The notes: generated from the sequence alone by a model not told the origin. 64,000 nucleotides of DNA from Effrenium voratum (GCA_963377175.1 CAUJNA010003816.1:507001-571000); one strand, 5' to 3'. Positions 35,501 through 46,325 are shown, counted from the first letter of the stretch. Numbers and translations are program-made.

Positions 35501-38500
35501 GCTGTTCTGCATTAAGCTAGATTTCCATGCTGATCCTCAGCCATTCTTTCTCTTCATCGATCGCACTCCTATAGGCAAAAGTCATGCTAACTCACATTCA
35601 TCCCCGGGAAGGGTAGGGAGTTGATCTATTTTTTTTGTTGCCGTTGACCCCCCTGCAAAAAGTTGACAACTTTTAGGGGGGTTGTCCAAAGATCCAAAGA
35701 TCCGTTACCAGTAGCAGTCACGTTTTCAGGCGTCGTCTGAGGGTCCTGAACCTCAGTCGCCTCGAATCGCCGAGCGAAAAGAGCGTGCAACGTGCCGTGG
35801 ATCCGCCTGGAGCAGGGAGTCAGCCGGAGATCCTGTCCTGCGGAGCTCCTCGAAAAGGAAAGCGCAGGGTTGACTCCCTGAGATCCAACCATGCCCTTTT
35901 GGTCTAAAATCAAGGGGTGCTCCCTGGTACCTGGAAGCCATCTAAACCAGTAGAACCCAGCTAGTTCTACTCAAAGCTATGGATCCAAGCTCTGTTGGGC
36001 TTAATTGGAAAGCTAGTTATGTCCAGATGGTCTGAAGAAATGAGGTCACGCCAAAGACCAGAAAGTGATTCTTGGTTCCATGTTTTACTTCACCAAGGAA
36101 GACCTAAACCCAGCACATAGGTGGTTTCCCCAAAAGGGGAACTCCTGGGTTTAAGTCTACCTTTGGGCAATCAAGCAATTGAACCTTAACACAAATCCCA
36201 ACGTAGTCCGACACAAACCTCGGCCCCTGGCCCCCGCCCCGGCCCCGAGCGAGCATTGGGTGTTTGTGGTTTCGAACAAGCAACCGTGGCTATGAATGAA
36301 CAAATCCAGATTCGACTGCCTTTTGGGGAATGGAAGGACCGGGCCAGTGCAAAAGAGCTTCTTCACTTGAAACGGGGGACCACCTGCAGACTGGCTGCCA
36401 GTTGATAGGGACACAATTTGGGTGGCGCGCCCCTTCCGGCATCCCGATTGAGAGGCGGCACCTTGGGCGGCCCAAGTGTCCAAGGAACCGGCCATATTCG
36501 AAAATATCCGGGTGACTTTTCAGACTTCATCCCAAAATAACGGGCCACAACCTCCCAACTTCCCCTTCCCAATAAGACATCTAACCTCTTGTAGGTTCCA
36601 TGGAAAATCACACATAGCGTTCAAATGCTTAGAAACAAGCAACCGGGAATTGTGTCTAGGAAATTTGCTACTGTTGGACAGATCAACGGTTCTCATCCTC
36701 CAATTGCTTAAGCCGCCTGGCAAAAAAAAAAAAAAAAACGAGAACATGTTTACAGCAGTGATAGATGTCCTTTCAAACCAGGGGAAACTAGCAAATGGGT
36801 GCGTCTTAATTCAGGGTGCCCCTAAATGGAGAGTTGTCTTTTGAGTTTCGCTTTAAACCAACCCCCTGTTGCGGGGATACCCTCAAAACATGACCCGACC
36901 CAAATTCCGAAACGCAAACGCTTCCCACGGACCCCCGCCACCCATTCTCCCGCAGCAAGTTCTCATGCAGCTCGCGGGTGACAAAGTCCACCTAACTCGG
37001 GACTCTTGCGGTGTCCCTGAGGCGAACGCACAGGGGCACCAGGTAGCTGTGGGTAAAAAATATGTACCCATTTTTGGAACTCTGGGAAGTGGAAACATGG
37101 ACCAAAACCTGCGGTCCGATTCCTGGTGGTTTAATTTTGACCCATACCCAGGTGACCCCTTCCCACGTTCTGATGTTGCGGATTGGCACAAACCAATCCC
37201 CAACTTGTTGCTTTTCAAACCCAACAAAGTGACTGAAGCGGGTCAGTCTGGAGCCTGTTGTTTGGTGGTTTTAAAGGAAAACCAAAGGGGCGCCGTTTTG
37301 GGGGTCCCTTTAAAAAATTGACATGCCTAAGTCCAGGAACTGGAGTAAGTAATTGGGGGGGAGTGAGGCGCTTTGTTCAGACCAACTGAAGCAAAAAGGG
37401 CCAAGAAGGGAACGTGAGCCTGGAAATTGGCGATGGTTAGGGGAGAACCCAAACTACTCAAGCTCACTTCCCCAGTAGACGGCACAAAAAAAACAACACT
37501 TGTTGTTTAGTCTTCCCAAAAAGTCGAGTCCAAGAACTCAGGAAGTGAGAAAGAGCTTCAAAGGATGCCACGGCACAACAGGACAACTCTGCTTGGTCTA
37601 CCAGTCCCGCCAATTCCGAAGTCTGCTCCCAACCTTCCATACTTAAGTGAACCTGAACATGTGCAACACATGTCAAAAGGTATCCCAGTTTGGGTATGAG
37701 TGTGTGTTGGACTGACCAGAAAGGGTGACTAAACTTGCTGCCTCGACAAAAAATGATGAAGGCACCAGCCAAAACAAGGCTGCTTGGCATTTGCCACAGG
37801 GTAAGTCGAGTTGGCACCTTGTTGGGGGGTTGTTTGCAAAGGATTCCAGCAGAAGCCCTTCAAAGTGACAAAACAGTCATAGGAAGTGTAAACGTCTTAT
37901 TGAAAATTGTACTTTTCTGAGGTGGCTGTCAACTGAAAAAAGGAAGCCAGCTCTTTTGGACGCAACCTCATCTCATGCTTTCTGCTTCCAGAATAGGGGT
38001 GCCAACAATGGCAACGGGTTCCTTGAATTGACCCGCAAAAACCTTCAAAAAATTGGCCTCCAACTTTTGCCCCTCCCCCGAACTAGCATTTTTGGGTGTC
38101 CCTCCCCATTCGCGCGGAAGCCGAGGCAGGCTAATTGCATTGAACACCATGTTCTTAAAGGGGACTACTGTGGGGTTCCAGAAAAGTGGGTATAAGGGTT
38201 ACCTGGTGAATGATAATCCCTGCGAAGCAAACCCTCGCAAAAACCGAGCTCGAAAACCCTTCTTAAAGGGTCTGGCTCTAGGTACGGGTCGTCGTGACCC
38301 CTCCACGCAAAACAAGACTCAAAGAACCCAGCGAACTTGCGCACCACTTCGGTTGAATTAACACGAAGCCACTGGGCCACTGGGCCAAGGTCCGACAGAG
38401 TCCGTGAACCTTTAAATGGGTTTTGAGGTACGACAAGATGTCCTGCAGCACCACACTGCACAACTCGCTTGTACATCATCAGAACGCTGTTCACCAGCAC

Positions 38501-41500
38501 ATCTGGAATGCGCACCAGATACCCCAATTCCAGCAAATGAAGTAGGACCCGGATTAACAGGAAACCCTTGCCACTTGAGAGAACTACTTAGAGAAACACC
38601 CATGCATAGGTGTGCTTTTTCGGTTTGTTTGGGAAAAAATAAATGGCTGCTGGTTCAAATGGGGGTTTTTATAAACCATGTGCCATCAAATGTTCCAGAG
38701 TACGCCTCGAGTGGCGGTTGTAAAGGGGAACCAAAACGAGAACTAGCATATATACATATAATTATTTATACATATAACTTTGGGGGGTCCCCAGGAATTC
38801 AAAACAATGTTCCGTCCAAACTTCTACTACATCCAAACAGCCATTAGTCTTCAGTCCAGCTGCCTATGGGGCCACACGTGGGCCCAACGCGGGCCATTAG
38901 CAGCATTATCACCCGCATTCGCATTCTAGATGCAAGCAATGAGAAGTACTTTATCACTGCCGGGTTCTTATTCTCTCGGCAGCAATTATCAGCCTCAGCG
39001 AGGGGGATTCGATAGCAATTCTTGTGATATTCAATGAGCTAAACAATTTGCCAAGGCGCCCAAATTAAACCGCTAGGGGAGTCAGGTCTTGAGATGGTCG
39101 GGTTATCAAATTTGTTCAGTACATGTCGGTGCACGCCACTCCAAAACCATATTTGGATCTGCTTAAAGTCTGAGTCGACCAAGAACTGGACGCTGATGTC
39201 TGTTGTGGCACCAAACTCTTTTCTTCCATTTGCTTAAGCCGCCTGGAAACAATGATAACATATTTCCAGTAGTGATAGATTCGCTTGGAAACCAACAAGA
39301 GTAGATTCCCTTTGAAACCAACAAGAGTAGATCCCTTTTGCATTCAACAAGAGAAAATAAAACATATTCATGTCCAGTAGAAAACACACATGGACGCACA
39401 TGGACTTAGCAACATATTCCAAGAGAAAACACACATGGACGCACGCAGATGGACTTAGCAACACACGTGGACGCCCTTTTGGGCCCACGCCAAAAAAAAG
39501 GACGAAAAGAGAAGATCGGTTGCTTTCTGCACCCCTGCTAAAAGTTTAACTTTTAGTTTAATGGAAAACAAGTCAGTTGGCAAAAAGTTAAAGTCCTAAC
39601 ATCCCGAAAGGCAAAATGCACCAAAGGCTTGGTTGCTGTTGACCCGTCTGCAAAATAGATTTTCCATTGGACACACAAAAAGTCAATTGCACCAAAGATC
39701 TTCTGAAACGACGGACGTTGAGCCCTTGGGGGCCCCCGGCCACCTGCCGCCCCCCGTGGCCGTCGTAGACCGCGAAGAAGGCGCTGCGCTGGGTGCCCCC
39801 GAACTCGCGCGCGCCGCGCGCGAGAGCCGCCGGGAGCGGCGCGCGGCTCTCAACGCGCGGAATGGAAAGGACCACGTGGGTAGGGGTGTCTTTTTGCCAC
39901 CCTTTGCGAGAAAATTGGCGACCCCCTCAACAAGGAATCCTTCACTACGAGGGGGTCGATCAATGTCTCACAAAAGGTGGCAAAAAGACCCCCTGCACAT
40001 GGGTATGTCTCGTCAAAAAAAAGGAATTGGACCACCTGACAAATGGGCGGGTTCCTTTTGGTGTCCCCTTAAACCAACTTGAAAGCGATCTCAACAAAAC
40101 CTCACCTTCTCCTTGCTGAATGTTCTCAATTTGCGGACGCATCTCTCAACGTCCTCACTTCCCACAGAGCCCAAGCCCTGACAACTGGATGTTCCCATGC
40201 CTGGTCAATGGTCTGGCCTCATCTTGTAGAGGGACCCAGTTGTGCGGTTGGTTGAAAGATAAAAGCAAAGGAAAACCACCAGTTGGGGGTTCCCCTAAGA
40301 AAAGACACACTGCGTGGCACTCCATATTCGATGGGACCATTCATGCAGCTGGATTGGCCCAAACGAGTCCAAACTTTTCCCACTTGGCACCCGAAACTAA
40401 AATCCAACTCAGAAAGTGGGAGCGCTATGGTTGGAGCAAACCTCCAGCTTCATTAGGAATAATTTGATGGACATTTCGGTGAGGATTCATGCCCACCAAC
40501 CAGTCGAGGTGCTTCCCTGTTAAAACTCACAGCCGACCACTGGTAAAGGTAAAAGAGAACTCCCCCCCATTTCTGATTTGCCTGTTGCTACAGTGGGTTG
40601 CCTGGGATCCTTTTGAGATTGTGTCGTGGCCACTTGACTGGCTGATTTCCCCCCACAAAACAACCAGCCCTTCTGAACGCTGCACATGATTGATCCACTG
40701 TTTAAACAGCGTCCTGCTTCCTTTTGATTTTCATATGGGTTTGGTTTGTGACCCACCGTTGATTGATATTCAATCAACAAACCTCCTTTTGATGTGCCTC
40801 AAGAGGCCCAAGTCGGTTTCAAAGGATGCCAAATCAGTTTCTACCAGGGAACTGATTCGGGAAAGCTTGTCCCAAATGTTCAGTGGCCCATGTTTTTGTG
40901 CCTTTTTAGGGACACCAAACGGAAAATCATCATTTGGGGGGGTGCCCGAACAAAAACCACCCCCATTGGTTGGCAGCTGTTGTTCAAGACGCAACAACTC
41001 ACAGGAAAAAAGAGAGAATGGAGCAACCCAATGAGACGTGGGTTGTCGAGACAATTTTCATTGTGAGATCCCTCCTCCCGTGCCTGGTCAACGAAGACAA
41101 AGCCGTCTTCCATTTCAGGCCGGCGTCCTCTTGCAGGCTGCGTCAAACCCTCTGAAACTAGCAGGAAACAAACTTGCTGTTTTTGGTGGGTGCGGGGGTA
41201 TGCTAGCAAACAGATGCTGGCCAGTCAGGAAAGGGCTTGATTTCCTCATGTAGTGAGGGTAGTGAGAGCAAAACAACTCTTGGCTGACTTAGTGAGGGGT
41301 TCATTTCCTCTGGTTCAGTGCGGTTCCACAAGAGCGAGGGCGACAAACAAAGCGAAAGAGTTGGACATTGGGCGCAGGACACCCCTCCTGGTTTAGCAGC
41401 GTTGCTCCGTATCTCCTGAACATGTCCTCTTTTAATAGCACCCCACCCCGTTGATCTAAGTGTACAATCACAGCGTGCCACACGTCGTACAGAAAATATA

Positions 41501-41742
41501 ATTCAGCTCAACAAAAGGAATTCGTACGTGTCGAAAGCATAGTCACGACATCCAAAAAAGAACAAAACTCACCCACCCACACACCGTATTTGCCATGACA
41601 AACAAATCCCACCAAATGAACATCCCAACAAACAACAGCTTCAAACAAGTAAACAAACGCAACGGAACTCGCAAGCCAGCATCCGAGCCTTGATCCTCGG
41701 CCCATCCAACCGCCTGCACCGCCACGGGATTGTGGGCGAAAC
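26464..41742 (-). CDS. PP2C-family (PPM) Ser/Thr protein phosphatase gene, at least 12 exons, partial
   Basis: A metal-dependent protein phosphatase 2C. In descending order the islands encode the PPM motifs: GRRPEMEDGFVF (metal-ligand Glu-Asp), FFAVYDGHGG (metal-binding Asp and Gly), VDFVTRELHEN, FEAFRLTDEDML, SSGCTACCCLLQ (the SG-S/C-TA motif), GRVIYTAHLGDS-RAVLARSG (the A-N/H-x-GDSRAVL motif), MTDHKAH-PLEAKRVIEAGG, IINDRVNG and VVSNVPDI. Phases agree at each inferred junction from 41.1 to 28.3 kb. The LAVSRAFGD strand, the L-x-x-DGLWD motif and the GS-x-DN terminus were not located; they should lie at 28.3-26.5 kb and 26.4-22.7 kb. Start codon unknown. Introns run to about 4 kb. Confidence 0.88.
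28304..28337 (-). CDS. PP2C exon: GGHIINDRVNG
   Basis: After GACGCAG it encodes GGHIINDRVNG, equivalent to the GG-x-V-x-x-x-R-V-x-G turn before the LAVSRAFGD strand. The 3' edge is uncertain because the following exon was not found. Confidence 0.82.
28372..28507. repeat. M8 repeat (GGATTGGTGGTTT ends, tRNA-like box)
   Basis: Repeated GGATTGGTGGTTT-type left ends, GGTGGTTTCCCATTTATCC core, GGGGGTTCAAATCCCCC hairpin and CAACCACCA right end. The GGTTCAAATCC resembles a tRNA T-arm/B box. Confidence 0.72.
29096..29128 (-). CDS. PP2C exon: 33-bp PLEAKRVIEAG
   Basis: After GCCACAG it encodes PLEAKRVIEA, the E-x-x-R-I-x-x-A-GG helix following DHK. The GT donor G|GTGCGG, phase 1, joined to the next exon completes Gly-Gly. 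Confidence 0.85.
29873..29937 (-). CDS. PP2C exon: RAVLARSG...DHK
   Basis: Starts T CGC GCG after CGCCCAG and reads RAVLARSGSATRMTSMTDHK and then A. It is the GDSRAVL-x-R-x-G-x-A-x-x-x-T-x-DHK block. Phase 1 out, with a GC donor inside the KARH codons. Confidence 0.88.
30601..30685 (-). CDS. unassigned GC-rich exon-like island (ARAVVDTGAS)
   Basis: Lies inside the PP2C intron between the GDS and RAVL exons. After ATTTCAG the frame reads DLRKAGGLPARAVVDTGAS and then EILYLFG. It contains a DTGAS string like retropepsin-type aspartyl proteases, and also resembles the RAVL-x-x-x-G-x-A segment of PP2C itself. Not in phase with the PP2C chain as drawn. Confidence 0.4.
31830..31876 (-). CDS. PP2C exon: AHLGDS motif
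   Basis: After CTTCAG it encodes DEARGRVIYTAHLGD plus AG. With the T that opens the next exon this makes Ser, giving GDSRAVL exactly. This junction is the best single proof of the exon chain. GC donor. Confidence 0.88.
31966..32065. repeat. M8 repeat copy
   Basis: GTGGTTTGGTTTGGTGG, TCCCATTTACCCTCTACAAG, AGGGGTTCAAATCC and AAACCACCAATCCAAA. Other copies near 5880, 13010, 33163, 41805 and (inverted) 60230. Confidence 0.75.
32207..32303. repeat. M11 repeat copy
   Basis: GGGTGTCTCTTTTTTAGGGG, TTTTGGTTGGTGTTCAGG, AAACCAAAAGGACGACCACC and TTTTGGGGGTCCCCCAAG. Confidence 0.7.
33490..33535 (-). CDS. PP2C exon: SG-C-TA motif
   Basis: After CTGCCAG it encodes NITSSGCTACCCLLQ, aligning with the SGSTA-x-x-x-L-I strand, with Cys for Ser and a run of three further Cys. 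The donor is CAG|GCGAAG, phase 0. Confidence 0.82.
33861..33996. repeat. M2 repeat, best-preserved copy
   Basis: GGCTGTGGGTCAAAACC at the left and its exact inverse GGTTTTGACCCACAGCC at the right, both flanked by CATG. 136 bp, no coding frame. Reference copy for the family. Confidence 0.9.
34408..34523. repeat. M1 repeat copy
   Basis: Left CTAGGTCCTCC, core AGGTTAGAATAAGGGTACCC and CTATTTTAGTAGGGGAACCC, right end GGAAAACCTAG. In the PP2C intron next to the LTDEDML exon. Confidence 0.82.
34611..34645 (-). CDS. PP2C exon: AFRLTDEDML
   Basis: After TTCGCCAG it encodes AFRLTDEDMLR, the A-F-x-x-x-D-x-x-x-L segment of PPM enzymes. The donor is AG|GCCGTG, phase 2, matching the 1-base start of the next exon. 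Confidence 0.85.
35761..35806 (-). CDS. PP2C exon: 46-bp linker to LTDEDML helix
   Basis: After CTCCAG it reads RIHGTLHALFARRFE and ends GAG|GCGACT, phase 0, so that the join reads RRFE-AFRLTDEDML. Another frame (LQADPRHVARSFRSAIR) is also open; phase favours the first. Confidence 0.6.
36957..36991 (-). CDS. PP2C exon: helix after DGHGG
   Basis: After GTTAG it encodes VDFVTRELHEN, the A/V-x-F/Y-x-x-x-x-L-H-x-x-L helix that follows DGHGG. The GC donor TT|GCTGCG, phase 2, is chosen because it restores frame with the next exon. Confidence 0.78.
37042..37154. repeat. M2 repeat copy
   Basis: AGCTGTGGGTAAAAAATATG ... TAATTTTGACCCATACCC; shares GGAAACATGGACCAAAACC with the 15.6 kb copy. Lies about 50 bp upstream of the PP2C VDFVTRELHEN exon acceptor. 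Confidence 0.78.
37466..37552. repeat. M6 repeat copy
   Basis: CTCACTTCCCCAGTAGACG ... GTCCAAGAACTCAGGAAGTG, inverted ends. Confidence 0.75.
39226..39370. repeat. M5 repeat copy with internal duplication
   Basis: CATTTGCTTAAGCCGCCTGG, ATATTTCCAGTAGTGATAG, then TTGAAACCAACAAGAGTAG repeated in tandem. Confidence 0.72.
39370..39480. repeat. ~55 bp tandem duplication
   Basis: GAAAACACACATGGACGCAC and GATGGACTTAGCAACA occur twice in tandem. Confidence 0.75.
39744..39803 (-). CDS. PP2C exon: DGHGG motif
   Basis: 20 codons, FGGTQRSAFFAVYDGHGGRQ, the unmistakable V-Y/F-DGHGG PPM signature. The donor is CAG|GTGGCC, phase 0. The frame is open upstream through an Ala/Arg-rich stretch, so the exon may start up to 40 bp earlier. 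Confidence 0.93.
41084..41137 (-). CDS. PP2C exon: R-x-x-MED motif
   Basis: 18 codons after GACGCAG: PARGRRPEMEDGFVFVDQ. G-x-R-P-x-MED is the first PPM motif, where Glu and Asp bind the metal pair. The donor is CAG|GCACGG, a GC donor, phase 0. Confidence 0.88.
41714..41742 (-). CDS. PP2C candidate N-terminal exon
   Basis: GC-rich island reading GFAHNPVAVQ up to CAG|GCGG, phase 0 out, which would precede PARGRRPEMED as PP2C N-termini usually do. The frame is open further on both sides, and the plus strand is also open. Confidence 0.4.
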
Positions 41743-42359
41743 CTCCGGCGGTCAGACGGAGGGTAACTGGGTTCATCTGAGTTCCGCAAACCAACTCCTA
41801 GGGCTGTGGTTTGGAGCTTTCCCGTTTACCCAGAAAGGCTGGAAATCGAAATCCCATGCAAACCAACTAAGGGTTACCAAACAAATCCTTCCCTCACCCA
41901 AAACACCTCCAGAACCATAGTGATTCCCCACGGTTGGCTGGGTACGTAAACATCGTCCATCTCTGGCAGCTAGGCGCCTCCAAAGCAGAAACCGACCCGT
42001 GCGACCCAAAAAACCAACAACGCGGGGGTACGTCCCCTAGGGTTGGTTTCCTTTTGGGTTTCCCTTAATTCACTGGGGTGCTCCCTGCGCCCAAACGAAA
42101 GTCGATCACCTTTGGTAGCTCTACTGGAAAAGCCAGTTGCTTCCAGAACAGGTCTCAGGCGATTTAGTCACACCAAAAACCAGTAAGGGGACGGTTGTGT
42201 GGTGCACCCCTTGGCCGGCTGAATCAACTTGCAGCCAAATGGGTCTGTGTAGTGAGGGTTTTAAATGGTTTTGGATTGGTGCAAATGCAAACCAAAGAGC
42301 CATTTTGGGGGTCCAAATTTTGATTTTGGCACAGATCCAACTGGTTTGGGGCAATCAAA

Positions 42360-42760
42360 CAAACAAACAAAGCGGTAAGCCTTTATCATAGCTTGCTTCT
42401 ACCATAATAAAACTTCTCAACACATATTCCTTCAAACTTATTTAAACAACTTACAAAACCATGTTTATCATACAGAACTTACCAAACTTAAAATGAACTT
42501 ATATCAATAAACATAAATACGACAACACATCCTCACCATAAAAATATCAACCTAAGATTAACACACCCCTATTACAAATATAGGGATGAACCTAATAGAG
42601 CTACTTCACCTCTCAAAAACACCCCCACATATCAATTAGCAACAAATATTGATTCAGGTTCAACATTACTCATACAAAGCCATAGCAGAGGTCATTGCGC
42701 CCTGACAATTAAAGTGACAGTCCAGTGTTCCACTCTTGAGTCTTGTCCGACAAAACGGAA
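42360..42760. other. AT-rich gene-free block
   Basis: Clearly richer in A+T than the rest (many AATAAA-like and TTTAT words), with no open frame, no M repeat and no exon. It ends the repeat-rich stretch upstream of the PP2C N-terminus. Confidence 0.6.
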
Positions 42761-42908
42761 CTCAGTTCCTGAGCAACTAGACTGGCCACGAAAAGTAACC
42801 ACCGCTATAAAATAGGCAAAGTCATAACGCCAATGGAAGTTGCGATAGGGCCCAACTGCTTGGCTTTGAGATCGCGAGGGCCAGGCCCATCTGGCACTAG
42901 ACCATCAG

Positions 42909-42960
42909 CCCACCCGCGTCGACATCCCATCACTCGCCATTGGCTCGAGCCCAAGGCCCT
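42909..42960 (-). CDS. possible exon (GLGLEPMASDGMSTRVG)
   Basis: Short GC-rich island after a CGCAG, reading GLGLEPMASDGMSTRVG. Both strands are open; unassigned. Confidence 0.25.
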
Positions 42961-43811
42961 GCGATGTGGGTCGCAGACCACCCCGCAAAGTCGCCTTATT
43001 TGGCCTTGTCTGGCCACTCAGAACAGATTGCGCCAAAAGGATGCAATACACCCAGAAATTGCATACATGACTGCACACAAACCAAGGGAATTGGTTGAAA
43101 AGAAGGATGTCAACCTATGGGGACAATACACCTTTTTGGAAGTACAGACGCAACTGGGGCAAAGGGGATGAGAAACACATCTCTGGGACGCTGATGGTCC
43201 GCCTTGGGGCTCCCTATATTTCACGTAGCCCGCTAAAAGGAAACTCACTTTAAATTGGCAAACCAAAAGGGATGCTTGCACCCACAGGCTCTGAGCCCCT
43301 GCGTTGGCTTAAGCGGCTCAAGGCAAGAGGGCATCGGGTGAACAAAAATGGAACCCGGGAGTAGAACCCAATGATCGATTTCGAGAGGAGGTGGTCCAAG
43401 AAGGAAATCCCCCCAATTTGGGAAAACAGCACCCATGTAGCGAAACCGAAGCCAACAGAATGCCCAAGCCCATTTTGTCCAATGAAAAGTAAGGTTCTTT
43501 CAAGAGTCCCCCACCTTCATTTTAAAGGAACTCCAGCTTGCACCAGGCTTGGGGGATGGTTCCAACCTCGGTTTCAACCAGCTCGCGAGGCTGTTTCAGC
43601 GACTTCCTGGGGGTTTTGGATCCTCAAGTTGGTGTTTGGCGCTAAGGTCGAAAATGACAACCAAAAGCGGATGGATTGCGTCCTCAAGCGACCCGGGAAT
43701 GCGGTCAAGAATACTTAGTGACACATGACATGGGGTCAGCAAATCGACCGTATCCGACCGGATCCGGTTGTCCACTGTGTCTTTGGTGAGACTTCCAAAT
43801 GGACCCTTAAT

Positions 43812-43880
43812 GTTCTTCTTGGGTGTTGTCAGAGGCCTTTCCATCCGATCGACGCGCGAGGGATTCGATGTTCCGCCGCT
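43812..43880 (-). CDS. possible exon (RRNIESLARRSDG)
   Basis: GC-rich island reading FERRNIESLARRSDGKA on the minus strand. Plus-strand reading FDVPPLETAAPVQLENR is also plausible. Edges unclear. Confidence 0.3.
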
Positions 43881-44164
43881 CGAAACGGCGGCACCAGTGC
43901 AACTAGAGAACAGATCTCAGGCGTTGGGACGTGCTTTGTGCGACATACAAAGTAGGGTGGCTAGAAACCATGGAAGAGGTAACCCCATCCCCTGGCTTCC
44001 TTTTGAGATAACCACCACACATGTGGTCACTCTATGTGGCACCCAGTGATACGCGGTCAAACAAGGAGTTGGCGACTCGCGCGAGGGCTTTCCGGGTGGC
44101 TATCTTGCTTCTCAGGGAAGTTCGACTTGGTCCTTTTGAAAAAACAAAAAACAACACTTGGCTA

Positions 44165-44280
44165 ACGCGAGGGATGCAGGGAAGGAGCCATGGAATGACC
44201 CCGAGAAAGACCATCCAACTGGTGGTTTCCTTTAAGGGGAGCCCTGGGTTCATTCCCTTTCCCTACTGAGCACCAGCAAG
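44165..44280. repeat. M4 repeat copy
   Basis: GCAGGGAAGGAGCCATGGAATGACC-type left half, AACTGGTGGTTTCCTTTAAG core, CTGAGCACCAGCAAG right end. Confidence 0.75.
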
Positions 44281-45696
44281 AGAGGATCCACAAAACCCAC
44301 CAGTTGAATGGCTCGGCAAGGGGGGAACTGCCGAAAAATGTCGGAGGCCGATCAGCAAGAGGAGTGTGTTGTGTCCTTTGCCATACAAATCACCCGACTC
44401 CCCGTTGGCTTCAACTGGTTTTCCCAACCCAAGACCCCTGAGGGGAGGGCATCACTTCGTGTCAGCGAGTATTTCGCAAAAAAAAGCTGCTTGAGGTGCT
44501 TCTGAAAACCGGGGGGGGAGGAAAAACCATGGTGGCTTCCGGATTGTTCTGAAAGGTCGAAGGGCCGTGCCGTGCGAGAGATCTGCTCTGATGATAACAA
44601 TGTGCTCCCTCAGAGAGCCGCCCAGCGGAAGTTTTCGCCAGGAAGGCCTTGCCAAACATGGGCGCAGCTCGCCAAAAACTCAGCTGGCTGCATGGCTGCG
44701 TCATTTTTATGGGACCCTCCAAACTCAAGACTTGGTTGTTTTCCCTTTGGTGTTCCTTACTAAAACCTACCAACTTCTGGGCGTGGAACCCCATGTCAGG
44801 TAGGTCATAATCATTGCAACTAGCCCGGTTGTCTCACTTGTAACTGGGCCGGGAAACCGCCACGACCCTCCCACGGCAACCACAAAGGGGACCCCCCGTT
44901 CGTAGTTCAAATAAGGGTTGATCACCTGAGTGATGAACAAATCGGCCGACCGGAGGCTTGGGATAGGACTCCCCAACAAAGCCTTGGGCTTTTGGTATAG
45001 GCTAATTGGTCCCATCCTTTCTTGTTCCAAGGGCCCACAGCAACATAGGCAGTCGAATTTGACCCTGCCATGGGGGACAATGGGTGTCGGTCTACCCAGG
45101 AACCGCACAGACCCTGATTGAAGCTGACTCCTCACGAAACAGCTGGCCCCAGCGCAAACACACATTTTCACCCGAATGAATCAAAGCTACCTTTCCTCCC
45201 ACTTGCAGACGGCTTTAGGGTACCTGGAAGATCAGCTTCAGAGACCAACGGAACCTGACACCTGAGTGACTCCAAAGCAAAATGGGTCAAAAACTCCAGG
45301 CCTAGACGACAGAAAACATCAGGTCGCTTGCTGGGGGGGGGGGCATCAATATACATGGTGTTGGGCCTTCCTTTTTCAACTCATTCCCACTGACACCTGG
45401 ACCTGGCCCTTGGAGCATTCTAACAAAAGTAGCCATCATTGTGCCTGGGCACATGACGACTTGGCCTTCGGAGCGCAGTTTCCTGGTACACCGCGGCGTT
45501 TCGTTTGATCGCGCCTGCTCCGGAGGGGTCCGGGCGTCAATCCTCGGGTTCCAGGCGACACAAAGCAAGGAGCCGTGGGTTCGAAGGAGCCGTGGGGCAG
45601 GACCCCCAGTAATCAGCTCACGCCTGAAGAAGTCGGTGTAACCGCCTCTTTGGGGGCCACGAGAAACACCCAAAGCCACGAAATCACAGGTCACCT

Positions 45697-45810
45697 GGCT
45701 AGGGGTCAAAACCCCGCGCCCCCAGTGAACTTCCGAATCCCCACCATATTGGACTAAAATGGGTGGTGCACCTACGCCAAAATGGTACCATTGGTGTTGA
45801 CCCACGGCCG
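45697..45810. repeat. M2 repeat copy abutting an exon
   Basis: GGCTAGGGGTCAAAACC ... GGTGTTGACCCACGGCC; its right end is one base from the proposed donor at 45811. Confidence 0.82.
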
Positions 45811-45811
45811 C

Positions 45812-45858
45812 CTCGATTGACGACTCGAAGCCATGCTTTGCACCAAATGCGACGAGTC
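45812..45858 (-). CDS. exon of an unrecognised gene, abutted by an M2 repeat
   Basis: 47 bp, ATTCAG|GA at the start, GAG|GCGGCC at the end. The phase-1 frame reads LVAFGAKHGFESSIE; other frames (RIWCKAWLRVVNR) are open. The M2 element begins immediately past the donor. Confidence 0.45.
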
Positions 45859-46261
45859 CTGAATCGATTGGAATGGATCGATCGAAAACGAGCGAGCCGA
45901 GTAGAGTCTCCGGAAAGGTTCTCAGACTGACATCTGGGTGGCTGCGAGTCGGATCCCTCTTCAGCAACCCATAGTGAGAGACCATAGGGGAAACCACTAC
46001 CATCTAGTAAGGATTTGTTTTGAACAACCAGATAGCCCAGATAATCCGGATCCCTTTTGAGGCTTTAGGGCCCATTACCGGGGTTCTCTAGCGGATCCCT
46101 GCGAGGAAAGCTTCTCACAGTGCGGCGCCTAATCCACATTCATGTGGTTTCGCTCTTGACCTCCCTCTAAGGCAACCCCTACAAAAGGATTAAAAAGGAT
46201 ACCCTCAACACAACACAGCCCCCAGACGCCCCCAATTTCCTCCCTCCCCTCACACATCCAC

Positions 46262-46325
46262 AACGAGGGATCCAAGGAGTCGGCGCGAAGAAAGCGCTCC
46301 AGCTTGGCACTGAGTTGTTCGCGAC
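46262..46325 (-). CDS. exon of an unrecognised gene (REQLSAKLERFLRADSLDPS)
   Basis: After CGCCCAG, phase 1, it encodes REQLSAKLERFLRADSLDPS, a clear helical coding frame. The donor is unplaced (a GA donor before GATCCC is possible). Confidence 0.55.

Noticed and set aside
36200..36260. GC-rich GAGAGARGRG island as a PP2C exon
   Set aside because: Low-complexity and not needed: neighbouring exons already join in phase.
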